Position numbers and translations under genes: made by a program | From: Chloroflexota bacterium | Lineage (GTDB): Bacteria > Chloroflexota > Dehalococcoidia > Lucifugimonadales > UBA826 | NCBI GenBank assembly: GCA_002722155.1 | Contig: PBKS01000001.1 | Coordinates: forward strand, 1 to 57,300 | Reading direction: 5' to 3' | Length of the DNA stretch: 57,300 bases | The notes under the pieces: generated by a model | Told to the model about the DNA's origin: nothing | Databases searched by the model: none | Seen by the model: only the letters and a program-made list of their open reading frames with translations | Shown: in pieces, positions 9,072-19,549 of the stretch | How the letters are laid out: each line of letters opens with the position of its first letter | Numbering within the stretch: position 1 is the first letter of the stretch

Positions 9072-9875
9072 TTAGCTATCCTTCCAAATAGGATGTCTCT
9101 TTTCTAGAAATGCCTGGATTCCTTCTTCAGCATCATCTCTGAGTATGTTTTCCACCATTATTTTGGAGGCGTATTCGTACGCAGAAGATAAATCTAAGTC
9201 AGATTGACCGTAAAAGGCATTTTTCCCTATAGATACTGTCATTGACGATTTACTAGCAATTTTGTTTGCCAAAAGCATAGTTTTATTGCTCAACTCAGGC
9301 TCAGGAAAATAATTGTTAATCAAGCCAATTTCCTTTGCCTTTTGAGCTCCGATCATGTCTCCAGTCAAAAGCATCTCCATCGCATGTTTCTTATTCACAT
9401 TTCGAGAGAGCGCAACCATAGGAGTTGAACAAAACAAGCCTATATTCACCCCTGGCGTAGCAAATTGAGCTGACTCTGAGGCGGTTGCAAGGTCACAACT
9501 GGCAACTAGCTGACACCCTGCAGCTGTAGCGACCCCTGACACTTCAGCAATCACCGGTCTGGGACAGGCAACAATCAATTTCATCAACTCTGAACACGTT
9601 TCAAACAGTAAATGGAAATATTTTTCTCCAAAATCATTCTGCTTTCTAGCTATAGAAATTTCTCTCAAGTTATGCCCGGCACTAAATACCGAACCATTGG
9701 ATGCAATTATTATGACTCTAACAGAATCGTCAGAAGAAGCTTTTGTTAACTCTTCGATCAAGGATTTCATCATCCTTTCCGACAGGGAATTACTAGTATT
9801 TTGATCGTCCATTGTGAGACGAATCACCCCTCCGTCAAGGTGGTCAACGTGTAATATTTTAGAGTCAGATTCCAT
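9072..9875 (-). CDS. enoyl-CoA hydratase/isomerase family protein
   Basis: The 267-residue crotonase-fold protein has the oxyanion-hole region FSAGHNLREI (about 66-75) and ATAAGCQLVASCDLA (about 118-132). The SAGH-L form resembles ECHDC3-like crotonases. The usual first catalytic Glu of true hydratases is not evident, so the reaction may differ from simple hydration. It is convergent with the SDR gene and lies 5 bases after the CoA-binding protein gene on the same strand. Confidence 0.85.
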   Translation of the reverse strand: MESDSKILHVDHLDGGVIRLTMDDQNTSNSLSERMMKSLIEELTKASSDDSVRVIIIASNGSVFSAGHNLREISIARKQNDFGEKYFHLLFETCSELMKLIVACPRPVIAEVSGVATAAGCQLVASCDLATASESAQFATPGVNIGLFCSTPMVALSRNVNKKHAMEMLLTGDMIGAQKAKEIGLINNYFPEPELSNKTMLLANKIASKSSMTVSIGKNAFYGQSDLDLSSAYEYASKIMVENILRDDAEEGIQAFLEKRHPIWKDS

Positions 9876-9880
9876 AAAAA

Positions 9881-10351
9881 TTAAATCCCGTTTAGTTCTC
9901 TTTTACCAGTCCGTATAGACCAAACCCCAGGAGCCAGATACGGTTTAGCCAATTCCATTTTTGGGCATCGATCCATAATCACTTTTAGCCCAGCTTTTTC
10001 AGCAAGATTGGCTGCCTCTATATTCACAATATCTAGCTGGGTCCATAATACCTTAGATCCGATTTCTATAGCCTCCTGGGCGATACCCATAACAGCATCG
10101 CTTGAACGAAAAACATCAACCATATCTATGGGTTCATTTATAGATGTCAAATCAGCATAGAAAGTTTGTCCCATTATATTGTTTCCGATCTCATTCGGGT
10201 TTACAGGTATTACTCTATATCCGTACTCCATCAACCTTTTTACTACTTTATAACTGTCTCGATGAGGTTTTGAACTAGCTCCTACCACGGCGATGGAGGT
10301 CACTTCATTTAGTAGCTCTCGTATATATACGTCAGAATAATTCTTAACCAT
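9881..10351 (-). CDS. CoA-binding domain protein (YccU-like)
   Basis: The protein is a single Rossmann-type CoA-binding domain: SIAVVGASSKPHRDSYKVVKRLMEYGYRV-type opening, VDVFRSS, LWTQLDI and VIMDRCPKMEL. The Cys in MDRCPKMEL is the family's conserved Cys. The ATG at 10351 is chosen because GGGGGGAGAA lies just before it; the frame extends 19 codons further without a better site. Length is 156. It probably forms an operon with the downstream crotonase gene. Confidence 0.85.
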   Translation of the reverse strand: MVKNYSDVYIRELLNEVTSIAVVGASSKPHRDSYKVVKRLMEYGYRVIPVNPNEIGNNIMGQTFYADLTSINEPIDMVDVFRSSDAVMGIAQEAIEIGSKVLWTQLDIVNIEAANLAEKAGLKVIMDRCPKMELAKPYLAPGVWSIRTGKRELNGI

Positions 10352-10511
10352 TTCTCCCCCCTTGTGCTGGCCTATTTTAATATCACACCTTTGCCTTGAT
10401 TCCGCCAAAAAAAGTAGTTATTTATAAATTAGGCATAGGAATATGGCCTGCATACCTCAAGACATCAAATGGTAATCGGAATATATTTCATGTCTTGAAA
10501 GCATTTTGGCT

Positions 10512-10676
10512 TCATGGCCCATGACATTTTTTATATTTCACGCCACTACCACAAGGACATTTGTCATTTCGACCAATCTTAGTCGAAGCGTTAATTTTTA
10601 TTCGATTGGATTCCTGACATTTTGCGCAGGTGCAGGCAATGGGATGTTGCTTATGCCAATTTGTACGTGAGGTCAA
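10512..10676 (-). CDS. small SEC-C zinc-binding protein
   Basis: This is a short gene of 54 codons starting at TTG (10674-10676) with AGGA upstream. It encodes an N-terminal CTCAKC cysteine cluster (about 17-22) and a C-terminal SEC-C motif [20 protein letters not shown] ending at the stop. SEC-C motifs bind zinc and are found at the end of SecA and on many small proteins. Seven cysteines in 54 residues suggest two metal sites or one large one. The function is unknown; it is divergent from the CoA-transferase gene. Confidence 0.75.
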   Translation of the reverse strand: MTSRTNWHKQHPIACTCAKCQESNRIKINASTKIGRNDKCPCGSGVKYKKCHGP

Positions 10677-10795
10677 AATATTTTCCTACATAGTGGTAGT
10701 GAAGGGCCTACCATATTATTGACTGGGTCATGGTTTTCCATAACATTATCACATACCATGGAGCGATAATTTACATTCACTTACGGGAGGATCAA

Positions 10796-12064
10796 TTGCC
10801 TGGTCCATTGGATGGAATAAAAATCATAGAGTTTACCCAGATCATAGCTGCCCCTTTTGGTGGCATGTTACTAGCTGATATGGGAGCCGAAATAATTAAA
10901 ATAGAACCTCTAGCAGGTGAACCATGGAGACTACACTCTGAATTTCTACCAAAGGAGAGTAAAGTCTTCATTGGGCTAAACCGAGGAAAAAAAAGCCTAC
11001 CTCTAGATCTACGTCATGAAGAAGGACTTGAAATCGCCCATAAACTCATTTCAGATGCAGATGCTGTGATCATTAATGCAAGACCTGACGTTCCCAAAAG
11101 CCTCGGAATCGACTATGACACCTTGTCCAAAATTAATCCACAATTAATATACTGCGACAACACGGCCTTTGGACGGAAAGGCCCTCATGGATACAGGCCA
11201 GGCTATGATCTAATAATTCAGGCAATGAGCGGGTTATTAGCTGCTGACAATAAAGTTGTCGACGGTGTTCCCCAACAGGTTACAGCTACCGCTATCGCTG
11301 ATTACACAACTGGAGTCGCAATTGCTTGGGGAATTAGCGCTGCCTTGTTTGCTAGAGAAAGGACAGGTAAAGGCCAAAAAATTGATACAACCTTACTTTC
11401 CACATCTCTCCTTATACAGGGCGGATTCACTGAGATAGAAGATCACGGTAAGGAAGAAAAGGATGAGTTGGTTGAGACACTTGGTGCATTAAGGCAAGCA
11501 GGTATGCCTTATGAAAGTCTCTTAGAACAACAGCAGATCAACTCTTCGTTTAACACGGCATTTCGAATCTATTACACCACATATCAAACTTCCAACGATG
11601 TTATCGCAATTGCCTGCTTAAGCAATAGTCTCAGAAAAAAAGCAGCGGATGCCATCGGGGTGGAAGACCCGAGGCTATCAGACGACTATGATCCTGAAAA
11701 ATCTACCTCAAATGCTGCAATCGAAGAACTGTCAGAAAATATCAAGGCCATTCTATTAACTAAAACTTGTGAGGAATGGCTCTCAATTTTTGATTCATGT
11801 GGTGTCCCTGCAGGACCTGTCAGGTTTATACAAGAGCTTACTAATGATGAACAGGTTATCGCCAATGACATGGTGGTCGAAGTTCAACATACGCTTGCCG
11901 GAAAAATTAAGATGGCAGGTCCTATGATACAAATGAGTGAGACCCCTCTGAATGCTAGATCCGCCTCTCCTGCCTTAGGGGAACACACTGACCAAATCCT
12001 GCTAGATTTAGGTTATTCCGAAGACAAAATTGCTGACCTTAAATCAAGTGATGTAACTTTATAG
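10796..12064 (+). CDS. CaiB/BaiF family CoA-transferase
   Basis: This is a class III CoA-transferase moving CoA between carboxylic acids. The opening GIKIIEFTQIIAAPFGGMLLADMGAEIIKIE is the family signature region, and the catalytic Asp is at residue 169 in ADYTTG. The TTG at 10796 is chosen because GGGAGG lies five bases upstream; the frame continues 22 codons further without support. Length 422 is normal. The acyl substrate is unknown. A ferredoxin gene follows on the same strand. Confidence 0.9.
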   Translation: MPGPLDGIKIIEFTQIIAAPFGGMLLADMGAEIIKIEPLAGEPWRLHSEFLPKESKVFIGLNRGKKSLPLDLRHEEGLEIAHKLISDADAVIINARPDVPKSLGIDYDTLSKINPQLIYCDNTAFGRKGPHGYRPGYDLIIQAMSGLLAADNKVVDGVPQQVTATAIADYTTGVAIAWGISAALFARERTGKGQKIDTTLLSTSLLIQGGFTEIEDHGKEEKDELVETLGALRQAGMPYESLLEQQQINSSFNTAFRIYYTTYQTSNDVIAIACLSNSLRKKAADAIGVEDPRLSDDYDPEKSTSNAAIEELSENIKAILLTKTCEEWLSIFDSCGVPAGPVRFIQELTNDEQVIANDMVVEVQHTLAGKIKMAGPMIQMSETPLNARSASPALGEHTDQILLDLGYSEDKIADLKSSDVTL

Positions 12065-12193
12065 GCCGTTGCCCGCCAAACATTCATATGTAATTGGTGA
12101 TTTCCGCATTGAAGCCAATTAAGGTACACGATATAATTTTATCTGGTTCCTAGAGGAACCTTTTGAGCTAAGACGAGGAGAACAAACAAACCG

Positions 12194-12442
12194 ATGACTT
12201 ATATTATTGCCGAACCCTGTATCGACGTTTTGGATAGAGCCTGCACAGATGTGTGTCCCGTAGACTGCATATATGAGGCAGAAGAACACAGCATGCTGTT
12301 GATAAATCCCGAAGAATGCATCGACTGCGCTGCATGTGAACCAGTTTGCCCAGTATCGGCTATATTTGCAGAGGATGACGTTCCTGCAGACTGGGACAAA
12401 TACACGAATTTAAATTACGAATATTTCGGACAAGAGAGATAA
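12194..12442 (+). CDS. fdxA: 7Fe ferredoxin (3Fe-4S/4Fe-4S), FdxA type
   Basis: The 82-residue ferredoxin has a first Cys cluster CIDVLDRACTDVCPVDC of the actinobacterial/Thermus FdxA type (3Fe-4S plus the last Cys of the other cluster) and a second complete CIDCAACEPVCP 4Fe-4S motif. It carries electrons for oxidoreductases in the cytoplasm. GAGGAGAA lies about 11 bases before the ATG. The partner enzyme is not adjacent. Confidence 0.92.
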   Translation: MTYIIAEPCIDVLDRACTDVCPVDCIYEAEEHSMLLINPEECIDCAACEPVCPVSAIFAEDDVPADWDKYTNLNYEYFGQER

Positions 12443-12605
12443 AACTCTACGGCCCCAAGGGCCTTCCATAAAAAACGCCGCAATCTTCACCTTTCAGCAA
12501 TCCCTGATTTGCACTATGGTGACTGTGGCTGGGGCTTTATTAAATGAAGAAAACTCGTTAAGGTTCCAAACACGTCAAATCTAACAATTTCGGAGATGTG
12601 CTCCC

Positions 12606-15287
12606 ATGAGTGAAAATTCAAGTCCCTCAGATTTAATCTCAAAGCAGATACTGCAAACACAATCCAGCTCCTACACATATTATTCTATTAAATCTGTGCA
12701 AGATGCAGGCCTTATGGATATAAATAAAACTCCTTATTCAATAAGAGTTTTACTGGAAAATGTGATCCGCAATGCTGACATTGGTCCAGCCACAGAAGAC
12801 CACATTAAACTAATTTCCTCATGGAGACCTGACAACAAGCCAAATAGTGAATTCCCTTATATGCCTGGTAGGGTACTGCTTCAGGATTTCACAGGGGTCC
12901 CAGTAGCTGTCGATATTGCAGCTATGAGAGATGCCGTCAGAGAACTGGGGGCAGACGCATCCATGATCAATCCGATTGTAAGATCGGACATGGTAATCGA
13001 TCATTCAGTACAAGTAGATCATTTCTCTACACCTGACGCCCTGAATCTGAACATAGAAATGGAATTTGATCGCAATACGGAAAGATATCAGTTGCTTAAG
13101 TGGGCTCAAAATGCATTCGATAATTTCAAAATAGTCCCACCTGGTACCGGTATAGTTCATCAGGTAAACCTAGAATATTTGGCCGAAGTCGTTTTAAGTG
13201 AAGACGACGTAGTGAATCCTCTGGCTTTTTTGGACACCTGCGTAGGAACAGATTCACATACAACCATGGTAAATGGGTTAGGAGTACTGGGGTGGGGAGT
13301 AGGAGGCATCGAGGCTGAGGCTGTCATGCTAGGTCAGCCCTATTATATGGTCGTTCCCGAAGTAGTGGGAGTGAAACTGACAGGCACTTTACCAAACGGG
13401 TCCACCGCTACTGATTTAGTACTATCAATAGTCGAAATGTTGAGAGAAGTGGGAGTAGTCGAAAAATTTGTCGAATTTTACGGCCCCGGACTCAAAGAGT
13501 TAACTCTAGCTGACAGAGCAACAATAGCAAATATGGCTCCCGAATATGGGGCAACTTGCGGCTTTTTTCCAGTAGATCATCAAACCTTGAGATACCTGAG
13601 AGACACTGGACGTGACCAATCAATTGTAAATTTGGTCGAAGAATACTCCAAAGCTAACGCCTTTTATTACGATGAGAAAAATGAACCTGAATACAGCACA
13701 CAGTTAGAATTTGACATATCGACAGTAATACCTTCTATGGCTGGCCCCAAACGACCGCAGGACAAAATCTCTCTGGAAAATATTTCTCAAAATTTCACAG
13801 AATCTTTTTCAGAGTCATCCAGAAATACACATACCATTGAAATAAACGACGAGAAAATTGAGTTTGGAGATGCCGCCGTGGCAATTGCTGCAATCACTAG
13901 TTGCACCAACACATCCAATCCTTCCGTAATGGTAGGCGCTGGGTTACTGGCACGAAATGCAAGAGAAAAAGGTCTTGAAAGAAAACCATGGGTGAAATCA
14001 AGCCTTGCTCCAGGTTCTACAGTAGTAACTCGATATCTGGAGTCTGCAGGATTGAACCAAGACTTAGACTATTTAGGGTTCAACACGGTAGGATATGGAT
14101 GTACGACTTGTATTGGTAATTCGGGTCCACTTCCACAACCCGTTTCCGAAGCAGTATCAGATAATGACCTTACTGTTGCTGCAGTGTTGAGCGGCAACCG
14201 GAATTTTGAAGGTAGAGTCCACCCTCAGGTAAAAGCTAACTACTTGGCCTCGCCAATGTTAGTTGTGGCTTATGCTTTGGCTGGCAGGGTAGATGTAAAC
14301 CTTTTGAAAGATCCAATAGGGCAGGATAAATCAGGCGCCGAAATCTTTTTACACGATATATGGCCAAGCCAGGAAGAGATAGCCAATACAATAGCCAGCT
14401 GCCTCACCCCTGATATGTTTCGAGAACAATACAATGAGGTTGTAAATGGTCCGAAGGAATGGCAGCAACTAGAAACTTCATCCACACTTAATTTCAACTG
14501 GGACAAAGAATCTACGTATATTCAGAAGCCGCCTTATTTTGAGAATTTCTCAGAAAACCCGTCGGAAAGATCCGAAATATCGGAGGCCAGAGTTCTTGTC
14601 TACCTTGAGGATTCTGTAACGACTGATCATATTTCACCTGCCGGCTCAATTCCTCCGAGTGCTCCAGCAGGCCAATTCTTACTGGGAAATGATGTCCCTC
14701 GTAGGGAATACAATTCTTTTGGTTCCAGAAGAGGCAATCACGATGTAATGGTGCGAGGTACTTTTGCCAATATAAGGCTTAGAAATAAATTGACTCCTGA
14801 AATGGAGGGAGACTGGACTATACACCAGCCTTCTGAAGAAGTAATGCGAATATACGACGCTTCCGAAAAATATAGGGATGAGGATGTTCCTTTAATAATT
14901 CTGGCCGGAAAGGAATACGGTACGGGGAGTTCTAGAGATTGGGCAGCCAAAGGACCTATGCTACTCGGTGTAAGAGCGGTAATAGCAGAAAGTTTTGAAA
15001 GGATACATAGATCGAACCTAATCGGTATGGGAGTTCTACCATTAATGTTTACAGACGGGCAATCGGCGGTATCTCTCGGGCTTGATGGTACTGAAACATA
15101 TGAAGTACCTGATGTCGCAAACAGTGTAATCCCGGCCTCTATCATTGAAATAACAGCAACCTCAAAAACAGGTAAGGTAACCAAATTTAATGCTCTAGCC
15201 CGTATCGACACCGATATCGAAAATGAATATTATAGGCACGGAGGTCTTTTGCCTTATGTGCTTCGTCAAATGATGACTAAGAATTAA
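12606..15287 (+). CDS. acnA: aconitate hydratase A
   Basis: The 893-residue enzyme of the citric acid cycle interconverts citrate and isocitrate. The 4Fe-4S ligands are Cys433 (SCTNTSNP), Cys499 and Cys502 (GCTTCIGNSGP). The swivel domain lies at the C-terminus (about 690-893, with GKEYGTGSSRDWAAKGP). Length and order match the AcnA/IRP subfamily rather than AcnB. It is monocistronic and convergent with recG. Confidence 0.97.
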   Translation: MSENSSPSDLISKQILQTQSSSYTYYSIKSVQDAGLMDINKTPYSIRVLLENVIRNADIGPATEDHIKLISSWRPDNKPNSEFPYMPGRVLLQDFTGVPVAVDIAAMRDAVRELGADASMINPIVRSDMVIDHSVQVDHFSTPDALNLNIEMEFDRNTERYQLLKWAQNAFDNFKIVPPGTGIVHQVNLEYLAEVVLSEDDVVNPLAFLDTCVGTDSHTTMVNGLGVLGWGVGGIEAEAVMLGQPYYMVVPEVVGVKLTGTLPNGSTATDLVLSIVEMLREVGVVEKFVEFYGPGLKELTLADRATIANMAPEYGATCGFFPVDHQTLRYLRDTGRDQSIVNLVEEYSKANAFYYDEKNEPEYSTQLEFDISTVIPSMAGPKRPQDKISLENISQNFTESFSESSRNTHTIEINDEKIEFGDAAVAIAAITSCTNTSNPSVMVGAGLLARNAREKGLERKPWVKSSLAPGSTVVTRYLESAGLNQDLDYLGFNTVGYGCTTCIGNSGPLPQPVSEAVSDNDLTVAAVLSGNRNFEGRVHPQVKANYLASPMLVVAYALAGRVDVNLLKDPIGQDKSGAEIFLHDIWPSQEEIANTIASCLTPDMFREQYNEVVNGPKEWQQLETSSTLNFNWDKESTYIQKPPYFENFSENPSERSEISEARVLVYLEDSVTTDHISPAGSIPPSAPAGQFLLGNDVPRREYNSFGSRRGNHDVMVRGTFANIRLRNKLTPEMEGDWTIHQPSEEVMRIYDASEKYRDEDVPLIILAGKEYGTGSSRDWAAKGPMLLGVRAVIAESFERIHRSNLIGMGVLPLMFTDGQSAVSLGLDGTETYEVPDVANSVIPASIIEITATSKTGKVTKFNALARIDTDIENEYYRHGGLLPYVLRQMMTKN

Positions 15288-15322
15288 AGATATCTGATGG
15301 TGCTGATTGAACGATATAGTAT

Positions 15323-17716
15323 CTAAACCACGCTAAAATCTGTCAACAATTGTTCGAGCCTTGTTTTTAAGCCTTTGTGCTCTATCAAGGAAAGCTCTTT
15401 GTCCGAATTTAACACCTTATCAGCCTCAATGCCAGCTAATGAAACGAGATCGGCATCAGAAGGATCCGCCACTTGAAATAACTGGGTCCCGCTCTGTTTT
15501 ATACCTACCAATTCCCCGGCTCCCCGCATTCTCAGGTCTTCATCGGCTAATCTAAAGCCATCATTTACTCTATGAAGGATATCCATACGCTCTTTAGAAT
15601 CCTCACTTGGATTATCGGACATCAATATACAGTAACTTTGATGTTCACCTCTCCCAACTCTTCCCCTAAATTGATGTAATTGTGATAGGCCGAATCTTTC
15701 TGCACCGTCTATGAGCATAATACTTGCGTTAGGAACGTCTATCCCCACCTCAATCACTGCGGTTGCTACTAGTATATGAATATAACCCGACCTAAAGAGA
15801 TCCATTACTGCCTCTTTTTCAGACAATTTCATTCTTCCATGTAGCAAGCCTACCTTCATTTCAGGAAACACGTCCTTAGACAAGGATTCATATTCCTCTA
15901 TAGCTGCTTTAGATTGTAGTGATTCTGACTCTTCAATCAAAGGACAAACAACAAAAGCTTGCCTGCCATCCAATATTTCCTTCCTTATAAACCTGTAGAC
16001 TTCATCCCTTTTACTTTTGTCGTAGACATGAGTTTGCACCGGTTTTCTGCCAACCGGCATTTGATCTATAACTGATAGATCCAAATCTCCTATCATGGTG
16101 AAATATAGTGACCTAGGTATAGGTGTCGCAGACATCAATAAGAGATGGGGCCTGGGTTCTAAACGATCAAAGACACTTTTTTGGTTCACCCCAAACCTGT
16201 GCTGTTCATCCACAACAAGGAAGGCCAAATTAGGTATATCCACCGAATCTTGGATTAACGCCTGAGTACCTACGATGATGTCGGCCTGGCCTGACCTAAT
16301 AAGTTCTTGGGTCATAGCTTTCTCTCGTTTTCTCAAACTCCCATTTAAGAGCGCAATAGTCAATTTGTAATCGGTTCCAGATATATCAGTTTCAACGACA
16401 TTTGATAACCCTTCAATCAAAGGTTTGGGAGGGGAAGAAGAAAAAAAGTTTTGTAGCGTCATAAAATGTTGTTCAGACAAAACTTCCGTTGGAACCATCA
16501 ATGCGGATTGATATCCCTTCGATGACGCCTGAATCATTCCTGCTAAGGCAACTAGTGTTTTACCGCTCCCGACATCTCCTTGAAGCACCCTCCTCATGGG
16601 AATAGAGCTAGACATATCCTCCGAAATCTCATTCACACACCTGGTTTGTGCGGAAGTGAGTTTAAATGGCAATGCACCAAAAATTTCCTCCAGTAGGACC
16701 TGATTTCGCTCTAATGCTATTCCTGCAATTTTATTTTTCCAATCAAGTTTCTTCTTCCGCATAAGAAGTTGAATGAAAAACAATTCGTCAAATGCTATTC
16801 TCCTACGAGCTCTGCTGAGATCCTGTATATCCCTGGGAAAGTGATATCTGGAAACGGCTTTTTTCAATGAATATAAACCGGTTCTTTGAAGTATCGACTG
16901 CGGCATATACTCAGTCAGTTGATCTACTGAAGCCCTGAGTGCGCCGTATATTTGTCTCCTAAGGGGTTTAATATTTATTCCTTGAGAAAGAGCATATACA
17001 GGCACAAGTCTTCCAGTATGCAATCTTGTAACGCCATCTACAATATGCTCGTATATTGGGCTTTTATATACCGGTTTGCCTTTTTCATATGCCACCCTAC
17101 CACTCAAAATTACTTTATCGCCCACTTTAAGATCAGTTGCCACCCAGGGCTGCCCAAAAAAGATAACCTTTATCAATCCTGTTGAATCCGAAAACAACAC
17201 TTCAACCCTTTTCCGGTTTTGAATCGCTTTAACCTCTACAGATTTAACTGACAATATTGATGACTGGCTATCTCCGTCAGATAAATTAGCGATTTCTTTT
17301 ACGCTGCTGAAATCATCGTGCCGCTCAGGAAAATATAGAATTAAATCTTTAACAGTTTTCAATCCCAACATTTCAGATATTTTTTCAACCGGCCATCCTC
17401 TACTACTCTTTTTCAAGGAGGCGATGGAATCAGCCAAAAATATCGGCTTCTGAATAGTTTTATGAGACTTAACTTTCAAGGCTGGCGTGATACTATTCAT
17501 GACTTTTGATACGGCTAAGGTTCTTTCTTTTGTATTCAAAGTAGAATATTTTTTTATAGGATCCAAAGTACCTTTGCGGAACCACTGTTTATTAGATTCC
17601 ACAAAAGCCTCTATCCCTCCGATCACGGTAGAATCATCAAACCCAGAGGCCGATTCTTGCCTAAGAATTCTAGTCAGAGATTCTTTCTTCCCCTTATGTT
17701 CATCCAACTTGTTCAT
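15323..17716 (-). CDS. recG: ATP-dependent DNA helicase RecG
   Basis: The 797-residue helicase remodels stalled forks and Holliday junctions. Visible parts are an N-terminal extension, the wedge/OB domain (GLKTVKDLILYFPERHDDF to about 280), Walker A GDVGSGKT near residue 380, DEQHRFGV, SATPIPRS, and the C-terminal motifs VATAVIEVGIDVPNA and QLHQFRGRVGRG. It begins 14 bases after the fakA-like gene and is cotranscribed with it. This neighbour pair is common in Gram-positive-like genomes. Confidence 0.96.
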   Translation of the reverse strand: MNKLDEHKGKKESLTRILRQESASGFDDSTVIGGIEAFVESNKQWFRKGTLDPIKKYSTLNTKERTLAVSKVMNSITPALKVKSHKTIQKPIFLADSIASLKKSSRGWPVEKISEMLGLKTVKDLILYFPERHDDFSSVKEIANLSDGDSQSSILSVKSVEVKAIQNRKRVEVLFSDSTGLIKVIFFGQPWVATDLKVGDKVILSGRVAYEKGKPVYKSPIYEHIVDGVTRLHTGRLVPVYALSQGINIKPLRRQIYGALRASVDQLTEYMPQSILQRTGLYSLKKAVSRYHFPRDIQDLSRARRRIAFDELFFIQLLMRKKKLDWKNKIAGIALERNQVLLEEIFGALPFKLTSAQTRCVNEISEDMSSSIPMRRVLQGDVGSGKTLVALAGMIQASSKGYQSALMVPTEVLSEQHFMTLQNFFSSSPPKPLIEGLSNVVETDISGTDYKLTIALLNGSLRKREKAMTQELIRSGQADIIVGTQALIQDSVDIPNLAFLVVDEQHRFGVNQKSVFDRLEPRPHLLLMSATPIPRSLYFTMIGDLDLSVIDQMPVGRKPVQTHVYDKSKRDEVYRFIRKEILDGRQAFVVCPLIEESESLQSKAAIEEYESLSKDVFPEMKVGLLHGRMKLSEKEAVMDLFRSGYIHILVATAVIEVGIDVPNASIMLIDGAERFGLSQLHQFRGRVGRGEHQSYCILMSDNPSEDSKERMDILHRVNDGFRLADEDLRMRGAGELVGIKQSGTQLFQVADPSDADLVSLAGIEADKVLNSDKELSLIEHKGLKTRLEQLLTDFSVV

Positions 17717-17730
17717 AACACCATGAAGAA

Positions 17731-19392
17731 TTAATTTGCCAAAACAGAAATCATATAGTCAAAGTGGGGCTGTTCTCCCAGATGAATTTCAATGATATCT
17801 TCATCCAAATCTAGCACATTGTTATTGAGTAGTTTTTCTATCCTAGCGACGTCTGAATTGTGTAATCCATTTCCGAGCAGGACCATTATGTGCTCTGGGT
17901 TTTTGTTGAACTCATTCCTTACCACTTCCACCAAAAGGTCATCCAAATTATCCGAATAGCTATACATGTTTCCATTTATCATAGCAATAGGCTGCATGTG
18001 TTTAATCTTTGAACCGTTTATACGAACAGCCCTCGATGATCGGAATATAGTGATGGTTTTGATCTGAGGTATCAATTCGGCCATAATTTCTTTGTTTTTC
18101 AAAGCAGATTGGTATGGGTCAAAATCCACAATGCATTCCAAACCTTCAACCTGGGTCTCAGTTGGTAAAACCACAACATCTGAGGCCACCAGTGCGGCGG
18201 CTTGATTAGCCGCAGGAATCACATTTTTATCATTGGTCAAAAGAAGAATGGAATCAGATTCTATCTGGTCTACTGCTGAAACTATATCGGCAACACTTGG
18301 ATTCATATCAATCCCACCTTCGATTACCAGATCAACGCCTAAATTTCTACTTATTTCCAAAATTCCAGATCCATTTACTATGGAAATCAGAGCTGTCTTG
18401 CCTTTCAAATCAATTTTGGACACTTGATTTGATTTTTCCAAAGTTCTTAGTGTTTCTTTTGACTGGATCTCCATATTCTCTACTGAAACTGAGCCTACAA
18501 TTCCTAATTCCACCGCTTTAGTCAGGATCGCTCCTGGATCCTCGGCATGGAGATGGATTCTATATGTAGGTAACTCTCCTATTATTACGACAGAAGTTCC
18601 CAAACCTTCAAAATTTGCTTCTACCGTTTTTGAGTCTCGATCAGTATCCAATATAAATTGAGTACAATATCCAAACTCATCTTCCGACTCAAAATGATCG
18701 GCTATAAGATTCCCAACACCGCTTCCGTCACCTGCTGGTTTCCGTAACACGATCGGAAACGTGTCAGGTGGCATATCATCCAGATAAAGAAGCATGCCTT
18801 TCAATATAACTTCAATCCCATAGCCCCCAGAATCCACCACACCGCTCTCTTTAAGTAGTGGAAGTAATTCTGGAGTCCTATCAACAGACCTTTCAGCTTC
18901 TTCCGCAAGTGATTTGAATAGACTTCTTACTGATAAATTTTTCTCTTTGAGAGAGTTAGCCTTGTTTAGAACATCAGAAAGCACTGTAAGCATTGTCCCT
19001 TCAATCGGTTCAGCAACAGAATCAAATGCCTTGACCTTAGCATTTTCAATGGCTCCATATATGATTCCAAAATTTATTTCGGATGTTTGTAGAGATATAT
19101 AATCAGACAGACCTCTAAATATCTGAGACAGAATGATCCCACTATTGCCTCTACCCTCATACAAGGCTGCACGCGAAATGAGATCTGTGAGTTCTTGTAG
19201 ATCGGTGTATTCTACTGACATTACCCTTGACTGAATTCCTTCCAATGTTCCATACATATTGGTTCCAGTATCACCGTCTGGCACCGGAAAAACATTGAGT
19301 GAATTTATGGCATCTACATGTCGTCTAAAAAACATCACAGCGGACCTAAACATCCCCCAAAATATATCTGCTGTTGTAGTGTTAGAGTCCAT
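17731..19392 (-). CDS. DAK2/DegV-type fatty acid kinase FakA-like protein
   Basis: The 553-residue protein opens with a Dak phosphatase/kinase ATP-binding domain (NVFPVPDGDTGTNM, GRGNSGIILSQIFRG, DSGGYGIEV). A middle domain and a C-terminal DegV-like fold follow, as in FakA, which phosphorylates fatty acids held by FakB. The ATG at 19392 starts the domain sensibly; the frame extends 60 codons further into the divergent rpmB promoter and that part resembles no family. No FakB is nearby. Confidence 0.88.
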   Translation of the reverse strand: MDSNTTTADIFWGMFRSAVMFFRRHVDAINSLNVFPVPDGDTGTNMYGTLEGIQSRVMSVEYTDLQELTDLISRAALYEGRGNSGIILSQIFRGLSDYISLQTSEINFGIIYGAIENAKVKAFDSVAEPIEGTMLTVLSDVLNKANSLKEKNLSVRSLFKSLAEEAERSVDRTPELLPLLKESGVVDSGGYGIEVILKGMLLYLDDMPPDTFPIVLRKPAGDGSGVGNLIADHFESEDEFGYCTQFILDTDRDSKTVEANFEGLGTSVVIIGELPTYRIHLHAEDPGAILTKAVELGIVGSVSVENMEIQSKETLRTLEKSNQVSKIDLKGKTALISIVNGSGILEISRNLGVDLVIEGGIDMNPSVADIVSAVDQIESDSILLLTNDKNVIPAANQAAALVASDVVVLPTETQVEGLECIVDFDPYQSALKNKEIMAELIPQIKTITIFRSSRAVRINGSKIKHMQPIAMINGNMYSYSDNLDDLLVEVVRNEFNKNPEHIMVLLGNGLHNSDVARIEKLLNNNVLDLDEDIIEIHLGEQPHFDYMISVLAN

Positions 19393-19549
19393 AGATAAAG
19401 TTCCACAAGAAAAATATGCTGGAAGTATAATAACGGATATGGTATTTTTTAACGTGGATTTGTTCTCGTTTCGTAGAAAATAAGTTGCTGCAAATCCGTA
19501 ATAAATAACTGTATACCAAGGCTTTAAGAAAACTGTCAAAAGGCGAAAA

